Shown here: piece by piece, positions 6,938 through 16,236 of the stretch
How the letters are laid out: each line of letters begins with the position of its first letter
Position numbering within the stretch: the stretch's first letter is position 1
DNA from: Streptomyces sp. NBC_01497
GTDB taxonomy: Bacteria > Actinomycetota > Actinomycetes > Streptomycetales > Streptomycetaceae
Reading direction: 5' to 3'
NCBI RefSeq assembly: GCF_036250695.1
Contig: NZ_CP109427.1
Location: 868,001 to 932,000 of the forward strand
DNA length: 64,000 nucleotides
Notes under the pieces: model-generated
Databases searched by the model: none
What the model was told of the DNA's origin: nothing
The model's input: the letters and a program-made list of their open reading frames with translations, nothing else
Program-made: the position numbers and the translations under genes

Positions 6938-9157
6938 ATGGCGAGTCTTCTCTACCGTCTCGGACGTTTCTCCTTCCGCCGCCGACGGCTTCTGCTCTCG
7001 ATCTGGCTGGCCGCCCTCGCGCTGATCGTGGCCGGGTTCGCGCTGGCGGGCAGCGCGCTCGACGAGCAGTTCTCCATACCCGGATCGCAGTCCCAGCAGG
7101 CGCTGGACCGGCTCAAGACCGTGGAGCCCGCGGCCGGCGGAGTGAGCGGGCAGATCGTGTTCACCGCGCCGCCCGGCAAGAAGGTCACCGAGCAGCCGTA
7201 CGCGAACGGGATGGCGGCAGCGCTGCGGGCTGCCTCCCACGCACCGCAGGTCGGTGCGGTGATCCCGCCGCAGAAGGCCGGGACGCTCACTCGTGACGGC
7301 CGTACGGCACTGGCTCAGGTGCAGTACTCCGTGTCCGCTCCCGATGTGCGGACCACCAGCGTGGACGCGCTGCAGGACGCGACGAAGCCCGCCACACGGG
7401 CCGGGCTCACCGTGCACGTCGGCGGCGCGGTCTTCGCGAGTCACGGCGTGCAGGTCGGCGCGACCGAGGTCATCGGTGTCCTCGTGGCGCTGGTGGTACT
7501 CGTGATCACGTTCGGATCGCTGCTGGCCGCGGGCATGCCCCTGCTCACGGCGATCGGCGGACTGGCCGTGTCGCTGTGCGCCCTGATGCTGCTCGGACAT
7601 GTCTTCACCGTGTCGTCGACCGCGCTCACCCTGGCCGTGATGCTGGGGCTCGCCGTCGGCATCGACTACACCCTGTTCATCCTGTCCCGGCACAGGACGC
7701 AGCTGGCACGGGGCATGGACGTGGAGGAGTCGACCGCACGGGCCCTCGGCACGGCGGGCAGCGCGGTCACCTTCGCCGGACTCACCGTCGTCGTCGCGCT
7801 GGCCGGACTCTCCGTGGTCGGCATACCGTTCCTCACCGTCATGGGGCTGAGCGGCGCGCTGACCGTGGTGATCGCCGTTCTCGCGGCCACCACCCTGCTC
7901 CCCGCACTGCTCGGCTTCGCCGGTCGACGGCTCGTGCCGAAGCCGGCCTCGCGGGCTGCGCGGCGCGAAACCAGCGACAAGCCCGCCATGGGGGCCCGGT
8001 GGATCAGGGCCACCACCCGCAAGCCGTTGCTGACCCTGCTCGCCGGCGTGGCCGTGCTCGTCGTGGTGGCGATCCCGGCGCGGGACCTGCAGCTCGCCCT
8101 GCCGGACAACGGATCCGCCCCGCAGGGCTCCAGCCAGCGCGAGGCGTACGACGCGGTGTCCGACGCCTTCGGGCCCGGCTTCAACGGCCCGCTGCTCGTG
8201 CTCGCCGACACCGCGCACGCGAAGGGCGGTACGAAGGGGGCCCGCGCCGAGCTCAACCAGGTCGTCGCGGACCTGAAGAAGCTGCCGGGCGTCGCGGCCG
8301 TCACCCCGCCGCAGCCGACCTCGTCCAGGACCGACGAGGTGCTGCAGCTCGTCCCCACCACGGCCCCGGACGCCCAGGGCACCCAGGACCTGGTGCACGC
8401 GGTACGCGACTACGCGGACGGGGCGCGGGAGCAGTCCGGCGTCTCGCTCGCGGTGACCGGGACCACCGCGGTCAACGTGGACGTGTCGAGCAAACTCAGC
8501 GCGTCCCTGGTGCCGTTCGCCGCGGTCGTCGTGGGGCTCTGCCTCATCATCCTGCTGATCGTGTTCCGGTCGCTGGTGGTCCCGTTGAAGGCGACGATCG
8601 GATTCCTGCTGTCGGTCGCGGCGGCCTTCGGCGCGGTGGTCGCGGTCTTCCAGTGGGGCTGGCTGGCCGATGTGCTCGGTGTGACGAAGACCGGCCCGGT
8701 GGTCAGTTTCCTGCCGGTGATCCTGATGGCCGTGCTGTTCGGACTGGCCATGGACTACGAGGTGTTCGTCGTCGCCGGCATCCATGAGGAGTACGCGCAC
8801 GGCCGCGAGCCGAGGGAGGCCATCCAGCGCGGCGCGCCGGGCGCCTTCCGGGTGGTGACGGCGGCGGCGCTGATCATGATCGCGGTGTTCGCGGGGTTCG
8901 TGACGCTCGACGACGCGATCGTGAAACCGATCGCGTTCGCGCTGGCCTTCGGTGTGCTGGTCGACGCGTTCGTGGTGCGGATGACGCTCGTGCCGGCGGT
9001 GCTCACCCTGGTGGGGCGGGCCGGTTGGTGGCTGCCGAAGTGGCTGGCGCGGATCCTGCCGACCGTGGACATCGAGGGGCGCGGGCTGCCGGAGCGGGCC
9101 GCCCCGGAGCCGGCCGCCGTGGACGACCGGAAGCACGAGGTGCCGTCCGGCCATTGA
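6938..9157 (+). CDS. MMPL family RND-type exporter
   Basis: 739 aa, normal for short actinobacterial MMPL proteins. Basic N-terminus, then one membrane helix, a periplasmic-type domain to about residue 165, a five-helix bundle (residues about 165-350), and the same layout repeated in the second half. The conserved GLAVGIDYTLFILSRHR in the first half and FGLAMDYEVFVVAGIHEEY in the second carry the Asp-Tyr pairs used in proton coupling. Predicted role is proton-driven export of a lipid or hydrophobic toxin across the membrane. The start at 6938 follows CCCGGAGAG. It is regulated by the divergent TetR via the three operators. Confidence 0.9.
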   Translation: MASLLYRLGRFSFRRRRLLLSIWLAALALIVAGFALAGSALDEQFSIPGSQSQQALDRLKTVEPAAGGVSGQIVFTAPPGKKVTEQPYANGMAAALRAASHAPQVGAVIPPQKAGTLTRDGRTALAQVQYSVSAPDVRTTSVDALQDATKPATRAGLTVHVGGAVFASHGVQVGATEVIGVLVALVVLVITFGSLLAAGMPLLTAIGGLAVSLCALMLLGHVFTVSSTALTLAVMLGLAVGIDYTLFILSRHRTQLARGMDVEESTARALGTAGSAVTFAGLTVVVALAGLSVVGIPFLTVMGLSGALTVVIAVLAATTLLPALLGFAGRRLVPKPASRAARRETSDKPAMGARWIRATTRKPLLTLLAGVAVLVVVAIPARDLQLALPDNGSAPQGSSQREAYDAVSDAFGPGFNGPLLVLADTAHAKGGTKGARAELNQVVADLKKLPGVAAVTPPQPTSSRTDEVLQLVPTTAPDAQGTQDLVHAVRDYADGAREQSGVSLAVTGTTAVNVDVSSKLSASLVPFAAVVVGLCLIILLIVFRSLVVPLKATIGFLLSVAAAFGAVVAVFQWGWLADVLGVTKTGPVVSFLPVILMAVLFGLAMDYEVFVVAGIHEEYAHGREPREAIQRGAPGAFRVVTAAALIMIAVFAGFVTLDDAIVKPIAFALAFGVLVDAFVVRMTLVPAVLTLVGRAGWWLPKWLARILPTVDIEGRGLPERAAPEPAAVDDRKHEVPSGH

Positions 9158-9201
9158 GCGGCCGACGGTGAACGGCGGGACCGCGGGGCCCTGGCCCCGG
9201 C

Positions 9202-9250
9202 AGGCCCCGGCCCGGCTGCCCTGAACGGGCGGGCCGCCGGGCCGGGGCCT
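9202..9250 (+). terminator. Hairpin after MMPL gene
   Basis: A 14-base arm (AGGCCCCGGCCCGG, 9202-9215) is exactly complementary to 9237-9250, with a 21-base loop that can pair further internally. It lies 45 bases after the MMPL stop. Confidence 0.6.
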
Positions 9251-9367
9251 TGCTCCGTCGACCGGTCACGTCGATGGCGCGTGCGGCGGCCGAGGCCCGG
9301 GCTCCGGCGGCTCCGGCCCGGTGCGAGGGCGGTGGCGCCCGGACGCCCAGGCCGCGCGGGCCGCAGC

Positions 9368-9480
9368 GGTCAGGTCGTCCGGCCAGGTCGGTTCGTTCGG
9401 TCCGGCCAGGTCGGGTCAGGTCGGTCGGTTCGAGCAGGTCTCGTCAGGTCGGTCAGTTCGGATCAGGTCAGGTCAGTTCG
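9368..9480. repeat. CAGGTC-rich degenerate direct repeats
   Basis: CAGGTC recurs about eight times at uneven 6-20 base spacing, often as CAGGTCGGTC or CAGGTCAGGTCAG, ending right at the stop of the glycosidase gene. The rest of the intergenic stretch 9158-9467 holds only the MMPL terminator. The spacing is irregular and there are no spacers, so it is not CRISPR; it may be a slippage-derived repeat. Confidence 0.6.
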
Positions 9481-11399
9481 AGCACCCGCACACCGAAGGG
9501 GTCCAGCGTCACCTCGGTCACCGGCGCGCCGTCGAGGCCGCACAGGACGCCCCCGGCACGTGGCCGTACCGTCAGTTCGGTCGCGCCCTGACTCACCAGC
9601 CACACGAAGCGGCGCCCGTCCTCGTGGCGGACCGTGTCGGCGCAGACGTGCGGAGTGTCCACCGTCACCGGCCGGGCCGCGCCCGCGACCTGTGCGAGCG
9701 CCGCGTAGAGCCGGTGTGTCTGCTCGGGGTTGATCCGTGCGCTGCGGGCCGCCATGTGCTCCAGCGGGTACGTCGCAAGGACGGTACGGCCCCGGCCCAG
9801 TGTGTGCTCCAGCAGTGCGGGCCTGCCGTGCGCGTCGGTGGCGATCACACGCGCGCCCCGCGGGACCACGGGGAGGTACGCGCGGCTGTCCTCATTGCCC
9901 GCCACCGGGAAGCGCAGGGTCTCCCCCGCCGTGATCGACCCGAAGTCCACGAGGAAGGTGAGGGCGAGTTCGTCGTCCTCGATCGGCTCCGCGACGCCGT
10001 AGGTGAGTTGCTGCTCGACACCGAACAGGGCGTCCAGGCCGTCGAACCAGGGGCCTCGCGTGCCGGGGTGCTCGCCGGAGCAGAACGACAGGTAGACGGT
10101 GGCGCCCTCGCGGGCCCTGCGCTCCAGTTCACGCCGGGTGCGCGTGGTGAACTGCCGAGTGGACGGCAGCAGATAGAGCTTCGCGTCGCCGGGCAGGCCG
10201 TCGGCCTCGCGGCTGAGCGCGACCGGCAGGTCGGCCGCGCGGGCCGCCACGTACGCCTGGTGCAGCGAGGTGAAGATCAACGGCCGGTCGGCGGGGCGGC
10301 TGTAGGGGTAGCCGCGTTCGAGGAAGGCGGGGACGACGAGCGCCGTGTCGGCGTCGGAGCGGTGGCACCTGGCGAAGTCGGTGGCCGCCAGCACCCCGGC
10401 GAAGTCGTCCAGTTCCCGCAGCGGCGGCTTCGGCGCGCCGGAGCTGTCCGTGATGCCGAAGTGCATCTCGAAGGGGTGGTGGTCGTACGGGGAGCGGTCC
10501 CACAGCGCGTCGTAGTCGGTGTTGTTCCAGGCGATCCAGCCGGTGGCCCCGCCCAGCAGCGAGTTGTGCAGCGTCTGCCGGTAGTACACGGCCGCCGCCT
10601 CGGCCGAGACGGTGTCGGTGGACAGCCCGAACTCCTCCAGTACCACCGGCTGCCCCGTCACCGAGGCCAGTTCGCACTCGAAGGCGGCGCGGTAGTGCTG
10701 GCGGACCCGGTCGGTGTCGGAGCGGTAGACGTGCGGGCCCACGAAGTCCACGTACTCGGCGGTGTCGCGCAGCGAGAAACCGTTGTCCCGGCCGGTCACC
10801 TCGATCCCCCACGCGCCGTCGCCGAGCGAGAGGGGCTGGGTGCCGCCCGCGGCGCGCACGGCATGGCACATGGCCTGCGCCCAGGCCGTGACGACGTCGG
10901 AGGAGGGCGGGTCGACCTGGTGGATCCGGCCGTAGCCCGGCATCTCGTTGGTGATGAGCCAGCCGGTGACGGCGGGATGGTCCTTGAACCTGCGGGTCAT
11001 CTGGTGCACGAACCAGGCCTGGCGGCCCACCATCCACACGTCCTCGTACAGGTCCCGCCCGCCGCGCCACGCCGGGTCCCAGTTCTCCCCCGACATGTGT
11101 CCGACGATGAACGTGGGCACGGTCGCCATGCCGCGTTCGCTGTGCGCGTCCAGGAAGTCGCGGAAGCGGTCGCACAGCTCCTCGTCGATCCGGCCCGGTT
11201 CGGGATGGAAGTCGGGCCAGTAGAAGAAGGACCTGGTCATCGTGAGGCCGTGGTCGCCGAGGACGGCCAGTTCCTCACGGACCACCGCCGGATCGTAGTC
11301 GCGCCACATCAGCGGTCCGCCGGTACGGGACCAGTAGTTGGCGCCGAGCCAGGGCAGGACGGCGGCATCGTGGGTGAGCTGGGCGGTGTGGCGTCGCAT
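9468..11399 (-). CDS. GH5/GH42-like glycoside hydrolase
   Basis: 643 aa, no signal peptide, so cytoplasmic. An N-terminal TIM barrel (to about residue 350) has the acid/base in LITNEMPGYG (N151, E152) and the nucleophile in VVLEEFG (E255/E256), the clan GH-A arrangement. A middle domain (about 380-560) with LPSTRQFTTRTRRELERRA looks like the class I glutamine amidotransferase fold found in GH42 enzymes. A small beta domain ends the protein. It is the last gene of the ABC/LacI unit, so it probably cleaves the imported oligosaccharide, perhaps a beta-mannoside or beta-galactoside. GAGGAAAG precedes the ATG at 11399. Confidence 0.75.
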   Translation of the reverse strand: MRRHTAQLTHDAAVLPWLGANYWSRTGGPLMWRDYDPAVVREELAVLGDHGLTMTRSFFYWPDFHPEPGRIDEELCDRFRDFLDAHSERGMATVPTFIVGHMSGENWDPAWRGGRDLYEDVWMVGRQAWFVHQMTRRFKDHPAVTGWLITNEMPGYGRIHQVDPPSSDVVTAWAQAMCHAVRAAGGTQPLSLGDGAWGIEVTGRDNGFSLRDTAEYVDFVGPHVYRSDTDRVRQHYRAAFECELASVTGQPVVLEEFGLSTDTVSAEAAAVYYRQTLHNSLLGGATGWIAWNNTDYDALWDRSPYDHHPFEMHFGITDSSGAPKPPLRELDDFAGVLAATDFARCHRSDADTALVVPAFLERGYPYSRPADRPLIFTSLHQAYVAARAADLPVALSREADGLPGDAKLYLLPSTRQFTTRTRRELERRAREGATVYLSFCSGEHPGTRGPWFDGLDALFGVEQQLTYGVAEPIEDDELALTFLVDFGSITAGETLRFPVAGNEDSRAYLPVVPRGARVIATDAHGRPALLEHTLGRGRTVLATYPLEHMAARSARINPEQTHRLYAALAQVAGAARPVTVDTPHVCADTVRHEDGRRFVWLVSQGATELTVRPRAGGVLCGLDGAPVTEVTLDPFGVRVLELT

Positions 11400-11494
11400 A
11401 CGGGTGTCTGTTCTTTCCTCGGTGTGTTCGGTGTGCTCACCGCCGTCCGCAGCCGTGGCGGCGCGGTCCGGGGCCGGTGGTGCTTCGGTGCGGG

Positions 11495-12610
11495 TCAGGG
11501 GTGCGGTGCCCGGCAGGTGGACTCCCGTACCACGAGCCGGGGCCTGCCGTCCGGCGGCGCGGTGTCGACGTCCTCGCCGCACTGCGCGAGCAGCGCCCGT
11601 GCGGCGGCGGCGCCGACGCGCTGCACCTGCTGGTCGACGGTGGTCAGTCGGGGGTGCATCCAGCGGCCGAGCGGCAGATCGTCGTAGCCGACGACCGAGA
11701 GGTCCTCCGGTACACGCAGCCCGGCGCGGAGCGTGGCGCCGATGCCGCAGACGGCCATCGAGTCGTTGGCGTACACGACGGCCGTGGGCCGCTCCGCCCT
11801 GGCAAGCAGTTGCTCCGTCGCGGCGAGGGCCGCCGCCTCGGAGAAGTCCGTCTCCAGTACGGCCGCCGGCTCGGTGCGGGCGGTCGCCAGCGCGTCCCGG
11901 AACGCGGCCAGCCGCAGCCGGGTGTGCAGCAGTTCGCCGGGTCCGGTCACGTACGCGATCCGGCGGTGCCCGAGCAGCAGCAGATGCTCGACCGCCTCAC
12001 GGACGCCCGCCCCCTGCTGCGGCAGCCCCACACTCGGCACCTGGAGACCGCTGTCGGGGGCACCCAACAGCACGGCGGGGAGCGCCAGTTCCCTGAGCAG
12101 CGGCGGCCTCGGGTCGTCGGCGCGGGCGTCGGTGAGGACCGCGCCGTCCACCCGGCCCTCGGCGGCGAGGCGCTCGTACAGGGCACGCTCCTGCTCGGGG
12201 CCCGCCACCAGGTGCAGCAGCAGGCCGTAGCCGCGCGGCGAGAGTTCGCCCTCCAGGCCCGTGATGAGTTCGCCGAAGTGCGGGTCCGCACCGAGCACGT
12301 CGGTGGGCCTGCGCACGACGAGTGCGAACGTCCGGGTACGGGCGCTGCGCAGCGCGGACGCCGACGCGTTCGGCGACCAGCCGAGCGATGCGGCGGCGGC
12401 CAGCACCCGGCGCCTGGTGCGCTCCGAGAGACGGCCGGTGCCGTTGACGGCCTGGGAGACGGCCGCCGTGGAGACGCCCGCCGCCGCGGCGACCGCCTTG
12501 ATGGTGGGCCGCCCGGCGGACTCCTCGGGACCCGCGGGCCCGGGGTCCTCGCGTCCCGTACCGGGCTCCTGCCGCGAACCCGAACCCGGGGATGCCTCGC
12601 TGCCGCTCAC
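11495..12610 (-). CDS. LacI family regulator of sugar uptake operon
   Basis: 371 aa. After a Pro/Gly-rich N-terminal tail of about 35 residues comes the LacI HTH, TIKAVAAAAGVSTAAVSQAV, with the hinge helix NASASALRSART. A periplasmic-binding-like effector domain follows, with VVGYDDLPLGRWMHPRLTTV near the end. The GTG start at 12610 overlaps the TGA of the upstream permease by 4 bases (GTGA), so translation is coupled. It probably binds the operator at 15955-15972 and releases it when the imported sugar is present. Confidence 0.85.
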   Translation of the reverse strand: MSGSEASPGSGSRQEPGTGREDPGPAGPEESAGRPTIKAVAAAAGVSTAAVSQAVNGTGRLSERTRRRVLAAAASLGWSPNASASALRSARTRTFALVVRRPTDVLGADPHFGELITGLEGELSPRGYGLLLHLVAGPEQERALYERLAAEGRVDGAVLTDARADDPRPPLLRELALPAVLLGAPDSGLQVPSVGLPQQGAGVREAVEHLLLLGHRRIAYVTGPGELLHTRLRLAAFRDALATARTEPAAVLETDFSEAAALAATEQLLARAERPTAVVYANDSMAVCGIGATLRAGLRVPEDLSVVGYDDLPLGRWMHPRLTTVDQQVQRVGAAAARALLAQCGEDVDTAPPDGRPRLVVRESTCRAPHP

Positions 12611-13434
12611 ATCTTCACCGCCCCACTGACCAGTGCCTGCTGCATGCGCTTCTGGAGAACCGTATAGACGATCCAGACGGGGATGAGGGTGAGGACCGTG
12701 CCCGCCGTCAGCACGCCGTAGTCGGTCCCGGTCAGGGCGCGCAGGGTCGGCAGCGCCACCTGGACGGTCCGCTGAGAGGGGTCGGGGCCGATGATGACGA
12801 GCGAGTAGAGGTACTCGTTCCAGAAGGACAGGAAGTTCAGCAGCACCACCGTCGCGATGCCCGGCAGGCACATCGGCGCGTAGACGCGGCACAACAGCGT
12901 GAAGGTCGACGCGCCGTCGAGGCGCGCCGCCTCCTCCATCTCGCGCGGGACGGTGCGCATGAACTGCACGAGGATCACCACCGCGAGCGGCATCGCCGTC
13001 GCGGGCAGGAAGATCATCATGAACAGCCGCGTGTGGAACAGCCCGGTCGCGGCGGCCAGCAGGAAGGTCGGGAACAAGGCCGCGAACGTCGGTACGAGGA
13101 AGCCGAGGGAGAACACCCGCTCGACGGCCCTGCCCGTCCGGCCCTCGGAACGCGCCACGGCGAAGGCGGCCGGCACGGCCAGGACCACGGTGACGATCAG
13201 CGCGACGGCCGTCACCAGCACCGACGAGACGATCGCGCCGCCGAGGTCCGCGGTGTCGAAGGCATGACCGAAGTTGTGGAAGGACAGCGACGTGGGCAGC
13301 GAGAACGGCGTCGCGAAGATCTGGTCGTTGCTCTTGAACGCCGACACCAGCAGGTAGTAGAGCGGCACGAGGAGCAGCAGCGCGTACAGCCAGGCCAGGA
13401 CGTGCGCGGGCAGCCAGGACTTTCCGGTTTTCAC
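12607..13434 (-). CDS. Sugar ABC transporter permease, MalG type
   Basis: 275 aa with six predicted membrane helices. The cytoplasmic EAA loop, EMEEAARLDGASTFTLLCRV, makes contact with the ATPase. The C-terminus QKRMQQALVSGAVKM is the classic end of MalG-type (CUT1) permeases. No ATPase gene is in the unit; in Streptomyces a shared MsiK ATPase usually powers such importers. It pairs with the permease at 13450. Confidence 0.9.
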   Translation of the reverse strand: MKTGKSWLPAHVLAWLYALLLLVPLYYLLVSAFKSNDQIFATPFSLPTSLSFHNFGHAFDTADLGGAIVSSVLVTAVALIVTVVLAVPAAFAVARSEGRTGRAVERVFSLGFLVPTFAALFPTFLLAAATGLFHTRLFMMIFLPATAMPLAVVILVQFMRTVPREMEEAARLDGASTFTLLCRVYAPMCLPGIATVVLLNFLSFWNEYLYSLVIIGPDPSQRTVQVALPTLRALTGTDYGVLTAGTVLTLIPVWIVYTVLQKRMQQALVSGAVKM

Positions 13435-13449
13435 GGGTGCCTCCTTCGG

Positions 13450-14382
13450 TCAGTAGGTCTGGCGGAACACACGGCGGATGACGAGCAGGCCGGCGAGCCC
13501 GACGAGGAAGAGGACCACACCGACGGTCTGGCTGTAGCCGAGGTCGGCCGCGATGAACGCCTTCTGGTAGACGAGGAAGGAGAGCGTCGTCGAGGACGAT
13601 CCCGGGCCGCCCTGGGTGAGCAGCAGCACGTTCTGGGCGGAGTCGAAGAGGGTCCACAGGAACTGCAGCATCGTCACCACCCCGACGTAGTCGCGGATGA
13701 CCGGGAAGTGGATGCGCCACATGGTGCGCCAGTGGCCGGCGCCGTCGAGCTGCGCTGCCTCGCCGATCTCGTCGGGGACGCTGCCGAGACGGGCGGCGAA
13801 CAGCACGGCGGTGAAGCCGATGCCGCTCCACACGTCCAGCAGGACGACGCACAGCAGCGCGGTCGACGGGGAGGCCAGCCAGGCGTCCTGGAGCGATCCG
13901 AGACCCATCGCGTCGAGCGCCCCGTTGAGCAGTCCGTCCGGCGAGAGCACGGCGTAGAACACCATCGCCTTGGCCGAGGTCGAGATCAGGCCGGGTATGA
14001 ACAGCAGATAGCGCAGCACCCGGTGCCCCGGCGGGCGCTGGACGACGTAGTACCCCAGCATGTACGCGCACACGACCATCACCGGCAGGGCGATGGCGAG
14101 CTGCACGGCGGTGTTGCGTACCGCGTCCCAGAAGACCGGATCGCCCAGCACCGTACGCACGTTGGCCAGTCCGGCGAAGGACACCGGCTGCAACATGCCG
14201 GGCCAGTGCAGCGCCGCGACGACGAACATCGCGACCAGCGGGCCGAGCATGAACACGGCGTACCAGACGAGGGCGGGCACGGCGAGGATGGTGCCGCCCT
14301 GGCGGCGCCCGCCCCGGGGCCTCGCGGGCGGAGGGCGGCGCGCGGGCCGGGCCGCAGGGGGGGTCGAGGACAGCATCGTCAT
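13450..14382 (-). CDS. Sugar ABC transporter permease, MalF type
   Basis: 310 aa. An N-terminal cytoplasmic tail rich in Pro/Arg is followed by six helices. The EAA loop is EIGEAAQLDGAGHWRTMWRI. TQGGPGSSSTTLSFLVYQKAF near the end is characteristic of CUT1 permeases. It lies 15 bases upstream of the second permease and about 200 bases downstream of the binding-protein gene. Confidence 0.9.
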   Translation of the reverse strand: MTMLSSTPPAARPARRPPPARPRGGRRQGGTILAVPALVWYAVFMLGPLVAMFVVAALHWPGMLQPVSFAGLANVRTVLGDPVFWDAVRNTAVQLAIALPVMVVCAYMLGYYVVQRPPGHRVLRYLLFIPGLISTSAKAMVFYAVLSPDGLLNGALDAMGLGSLQDAWLASPSTALLCVVLLDVWSGIGFTAVLFAARLGSVPDEIGEAAQLDGAGHWRTMWRIHFPVIRDYVGVVTMLQFLWTLFDSAQNVLLLTQGGPGSSSTTLSFLVYQKAFIAADLGYSQTVGVVLFLVGLAGLLVIRRVFRQTY

Positions 14383-14584
14383 GAGGGGACTCCCCTGAAG
14401 GCGTGGAGGGGCGGCGGGACGGACGGTGGGTCCGCTACGGCCACGGTGTGCGGGTACCGGGGCGCGGAAACGATGGCGGGTGGCGGGTGTGCGGGGCTGC
14501 CGTGGTCAACGACACCGGTGCTGCGGCAGGTTGGCGTTCGCGCGCGGTGAGACGCGGCGCTCCCCCGCCGACAGCGGCCCGTGC

Positions 14585-15877
14585 TCAGGACGAGCGGTAG
14601 GCGGCTTCCAGCGCCGCCCGCACCCGGGCTGCGCTGGTGCCCGGTGTGAAAGCCGTGCTGGTCGCGGTGATCAGCGGCTGGTTGGCGGTCGGCGGCACAT
14701 GGACGTCGGGCAGCACGACCTGGCTGACCTTGTCCCCGAGCCGCGTGGCGTCCGCGACCAGCGGGAACCGCGTCGCGAGGGTCGTGGATCTGACCGCCAT
14801 GTCCCGCCCCGCCTCGGTGATGAACCGGGAGACGGTCTCGGGCCGGTACATGAAGCGCAGGAACTTCTCCACGGCGTCGATCTTCTTCGTGCCGTTGGGG
14901 CTGATCCAGAACGCGATCAGGGTGTACGTGCGCAGCGCGGTGGGGTGCGGCTGCACGGCGCCGGCCGTGAGCGGGAACCCGCCCACTGCGGTGTGTTTCA
15001 CCACGTCCGCCGGCACCTGCGCGAGCGCGGAGGACTCCGCCGACTCCACGGCGGCCTTCTCGGTGTTGTACTGGGTGAACATCGAGTCGGACGTGAGTCC
15101 CTGGGCCTTGTCGGAGAACACACCGGCGTCGCGCAGGGTGACGAAGTACTCGATGCCCTGCCGGGCCGCGCGCGTGCTGAAGTCGCCTGTCGTGTAGGCG
15201 TGGACGGCCTCGTCCGCCGTCAGGAAGGTCTGGATGATCTGCGCCAGCAGCTTCTGCCCGGTCCAGTCCTCGCCCCCGATCGTGACGGGCATGATGCCCT
15301 TGCCGCGCAACTTGTGGGCGGCGCTGATGAGTTCGTCACCGGTGGTGGGGACGGCACCCACCCCCGCCCGTTCCAGCAGCCGGGTGTTGTACGCGACCGG
15401 CCAGTTGGTCCCGAAGTAGGGGAACGCCCGGACGCGGCCCCTGGCGTCGGTCCACTCGCGCAGGGCCTCGGGCAGGACACGCTCGTGCAGGCCCCAGTCG
15501 ACGAGGTACGGCTTCACGTCCACGGTCGCGCCGACGTCCGTCCAGGCCAGCGTCTTGTCGTAGAGGTTGACCATCACGACGTCGGCCTCTTTGCGCGCCA
15601 GCCGCGAGGTCTCGTAGACCTGGGCCAGGTCGTCGCCGTTGACGAGGTTCTTGACCGTGAGGCCGGGGTTCTCCCGGTGGAAGTCGGCCACGGCCGACAG
15701 ATACGTCCCGGATCCGGTGGCGGTGGTCCCGAGCTGGGTGTGGACGACGAGGGTGTCAGGGTCCGCGCCGTCACCGGCGAGGGCGGCACCGCAGCCGGTC
15801 AGGGACGGCGCGGCCGCCGCGGCGGCGAGGCCGGAGCCCGCGGCGAGCAATCGCCGCCGGCTCATCGTTGGGCGCAC
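14585..15877 (-). CDS. Sugar ABC transporter substrate-binding lipoprotein
   Basis: 430 aa. N-terminus SRRRLLAAGSGLAAAAAAP then the lipobox LTGC: a lipoprotein, with the Arg run suggesting Tat export. The mature part is a CUT1 solute-binding fold, e.g. FPYFGTNWPVAYNTRLLERAG and KFLRFMYRPETVSRF. The GTG at 15877 has GGAGGCG 8 bases upstream; the internal ATG at 15865 is an alternative. It is the first gene of the minus-strand sugar unit and lies about 80 bases below the LacI operator. Confidence 0.88.
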   Translation of the reverse strand: MRPTMSRRRLLAAGSGLAAAAAAPSLTGCGAALAGDGADPDTLVVHTQLGTTATGSGTYLSAVADFHRENPGLTVKNLVNGDDLAQVYETSRLARKEADVVMVNLYDKTLAWTDVGATVDVKPYLVDWGLHERVLPEALREWTDARGRVRAFPYFGTNWPVAYNTRLLERAGVGAVPTTGDELISAAHKLRGKGIMPVTIGGEDWTGQKLLAQIIQTFLTADEAVHAYTTGDFSTRAARQGIEYFVTLRDAGVFSDKAQGLTSDSMFTQYNTEKAAVESAESSALAQVPADVVKHTAVGGFPLTAGAVQPHPTALRTYTLIAFWISPNGTKKIDAVEKFLRFMYRPETVSRFITEAGRDMAVRSTTLATRFPLVADATRLGDKVSQVVLPDVHVPPTANQPLITATSTAFTPGTSAARVRAALEAAYRSS

Positions 15878-15954
15878 GGCAGAACGCCTCCAGCCTGAGG
15901 AGAGGGGACGGAAGGGGGGAGCGGAACAGGGGGGAGCGGGGGTGGAGCGCCTCG

Positions 15955-15972
15955 TGGTTAATCGATATACCA
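15955..15972. promoter_or_regulatory. LacI-type operator upstream of sugar operon
   Basis: TGGTTAATCGATATACCA is an 18-bp near-palindrome with the central CG typical of LacI-family operators; 7 of 9 pairs match. It is an AT-rich island in GC-rich DNA, upstream of the binding-protein start. The rest of 15878-16236 shows only CGGCACC-type short repeats (about 16145-16180) and no gene. Confidence 0.75.
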
Positions 15973-16236
15973 GCGAGGTGGCTGCACCATACGGCGCCCT
16001 TTCGCGGCGGGTCAACCCCCTGTGATCACGGCATCGCACCCGCGCCGGCGGAAGGGGAGGCACCGCGTGCCGGGCCCCTCGCCGCCGGCCGCGCCGTGCC
16101 TGCTCGGGATGGTCCGGGGAACATCGCGGCACCCCTCGCACAGCCACCGGCACCGGCACCCGGCACCCGGCACCCGGGCCATCCGTCCCCGGGCAACAGT
16201 GGTTCCCGCGCAGCGTGCGGAGCCACCCGCCCGCGA

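Noticed and set aside
6884..9154. 756-codon frame antisense to the MMPL gene
   Set aside because: Such long antisense frames are expected in high-GC genes; the His/Arg/Gly-rich product is not protein-like.
9368..9480. Possible CRISPR or iteron array
   Set aside because: CAGGTC units are short, uneven and without unique spacers; no cas or replication gene is near.
11495..14071. A single 858-codon minus-strand frame covering the LacI gene and beyond
   Set aside because: Only the part from 12610 down has a LacI protein; the upstream part is an out-of-frame shadow of the two permease genes and is Arg/Gly-rich.
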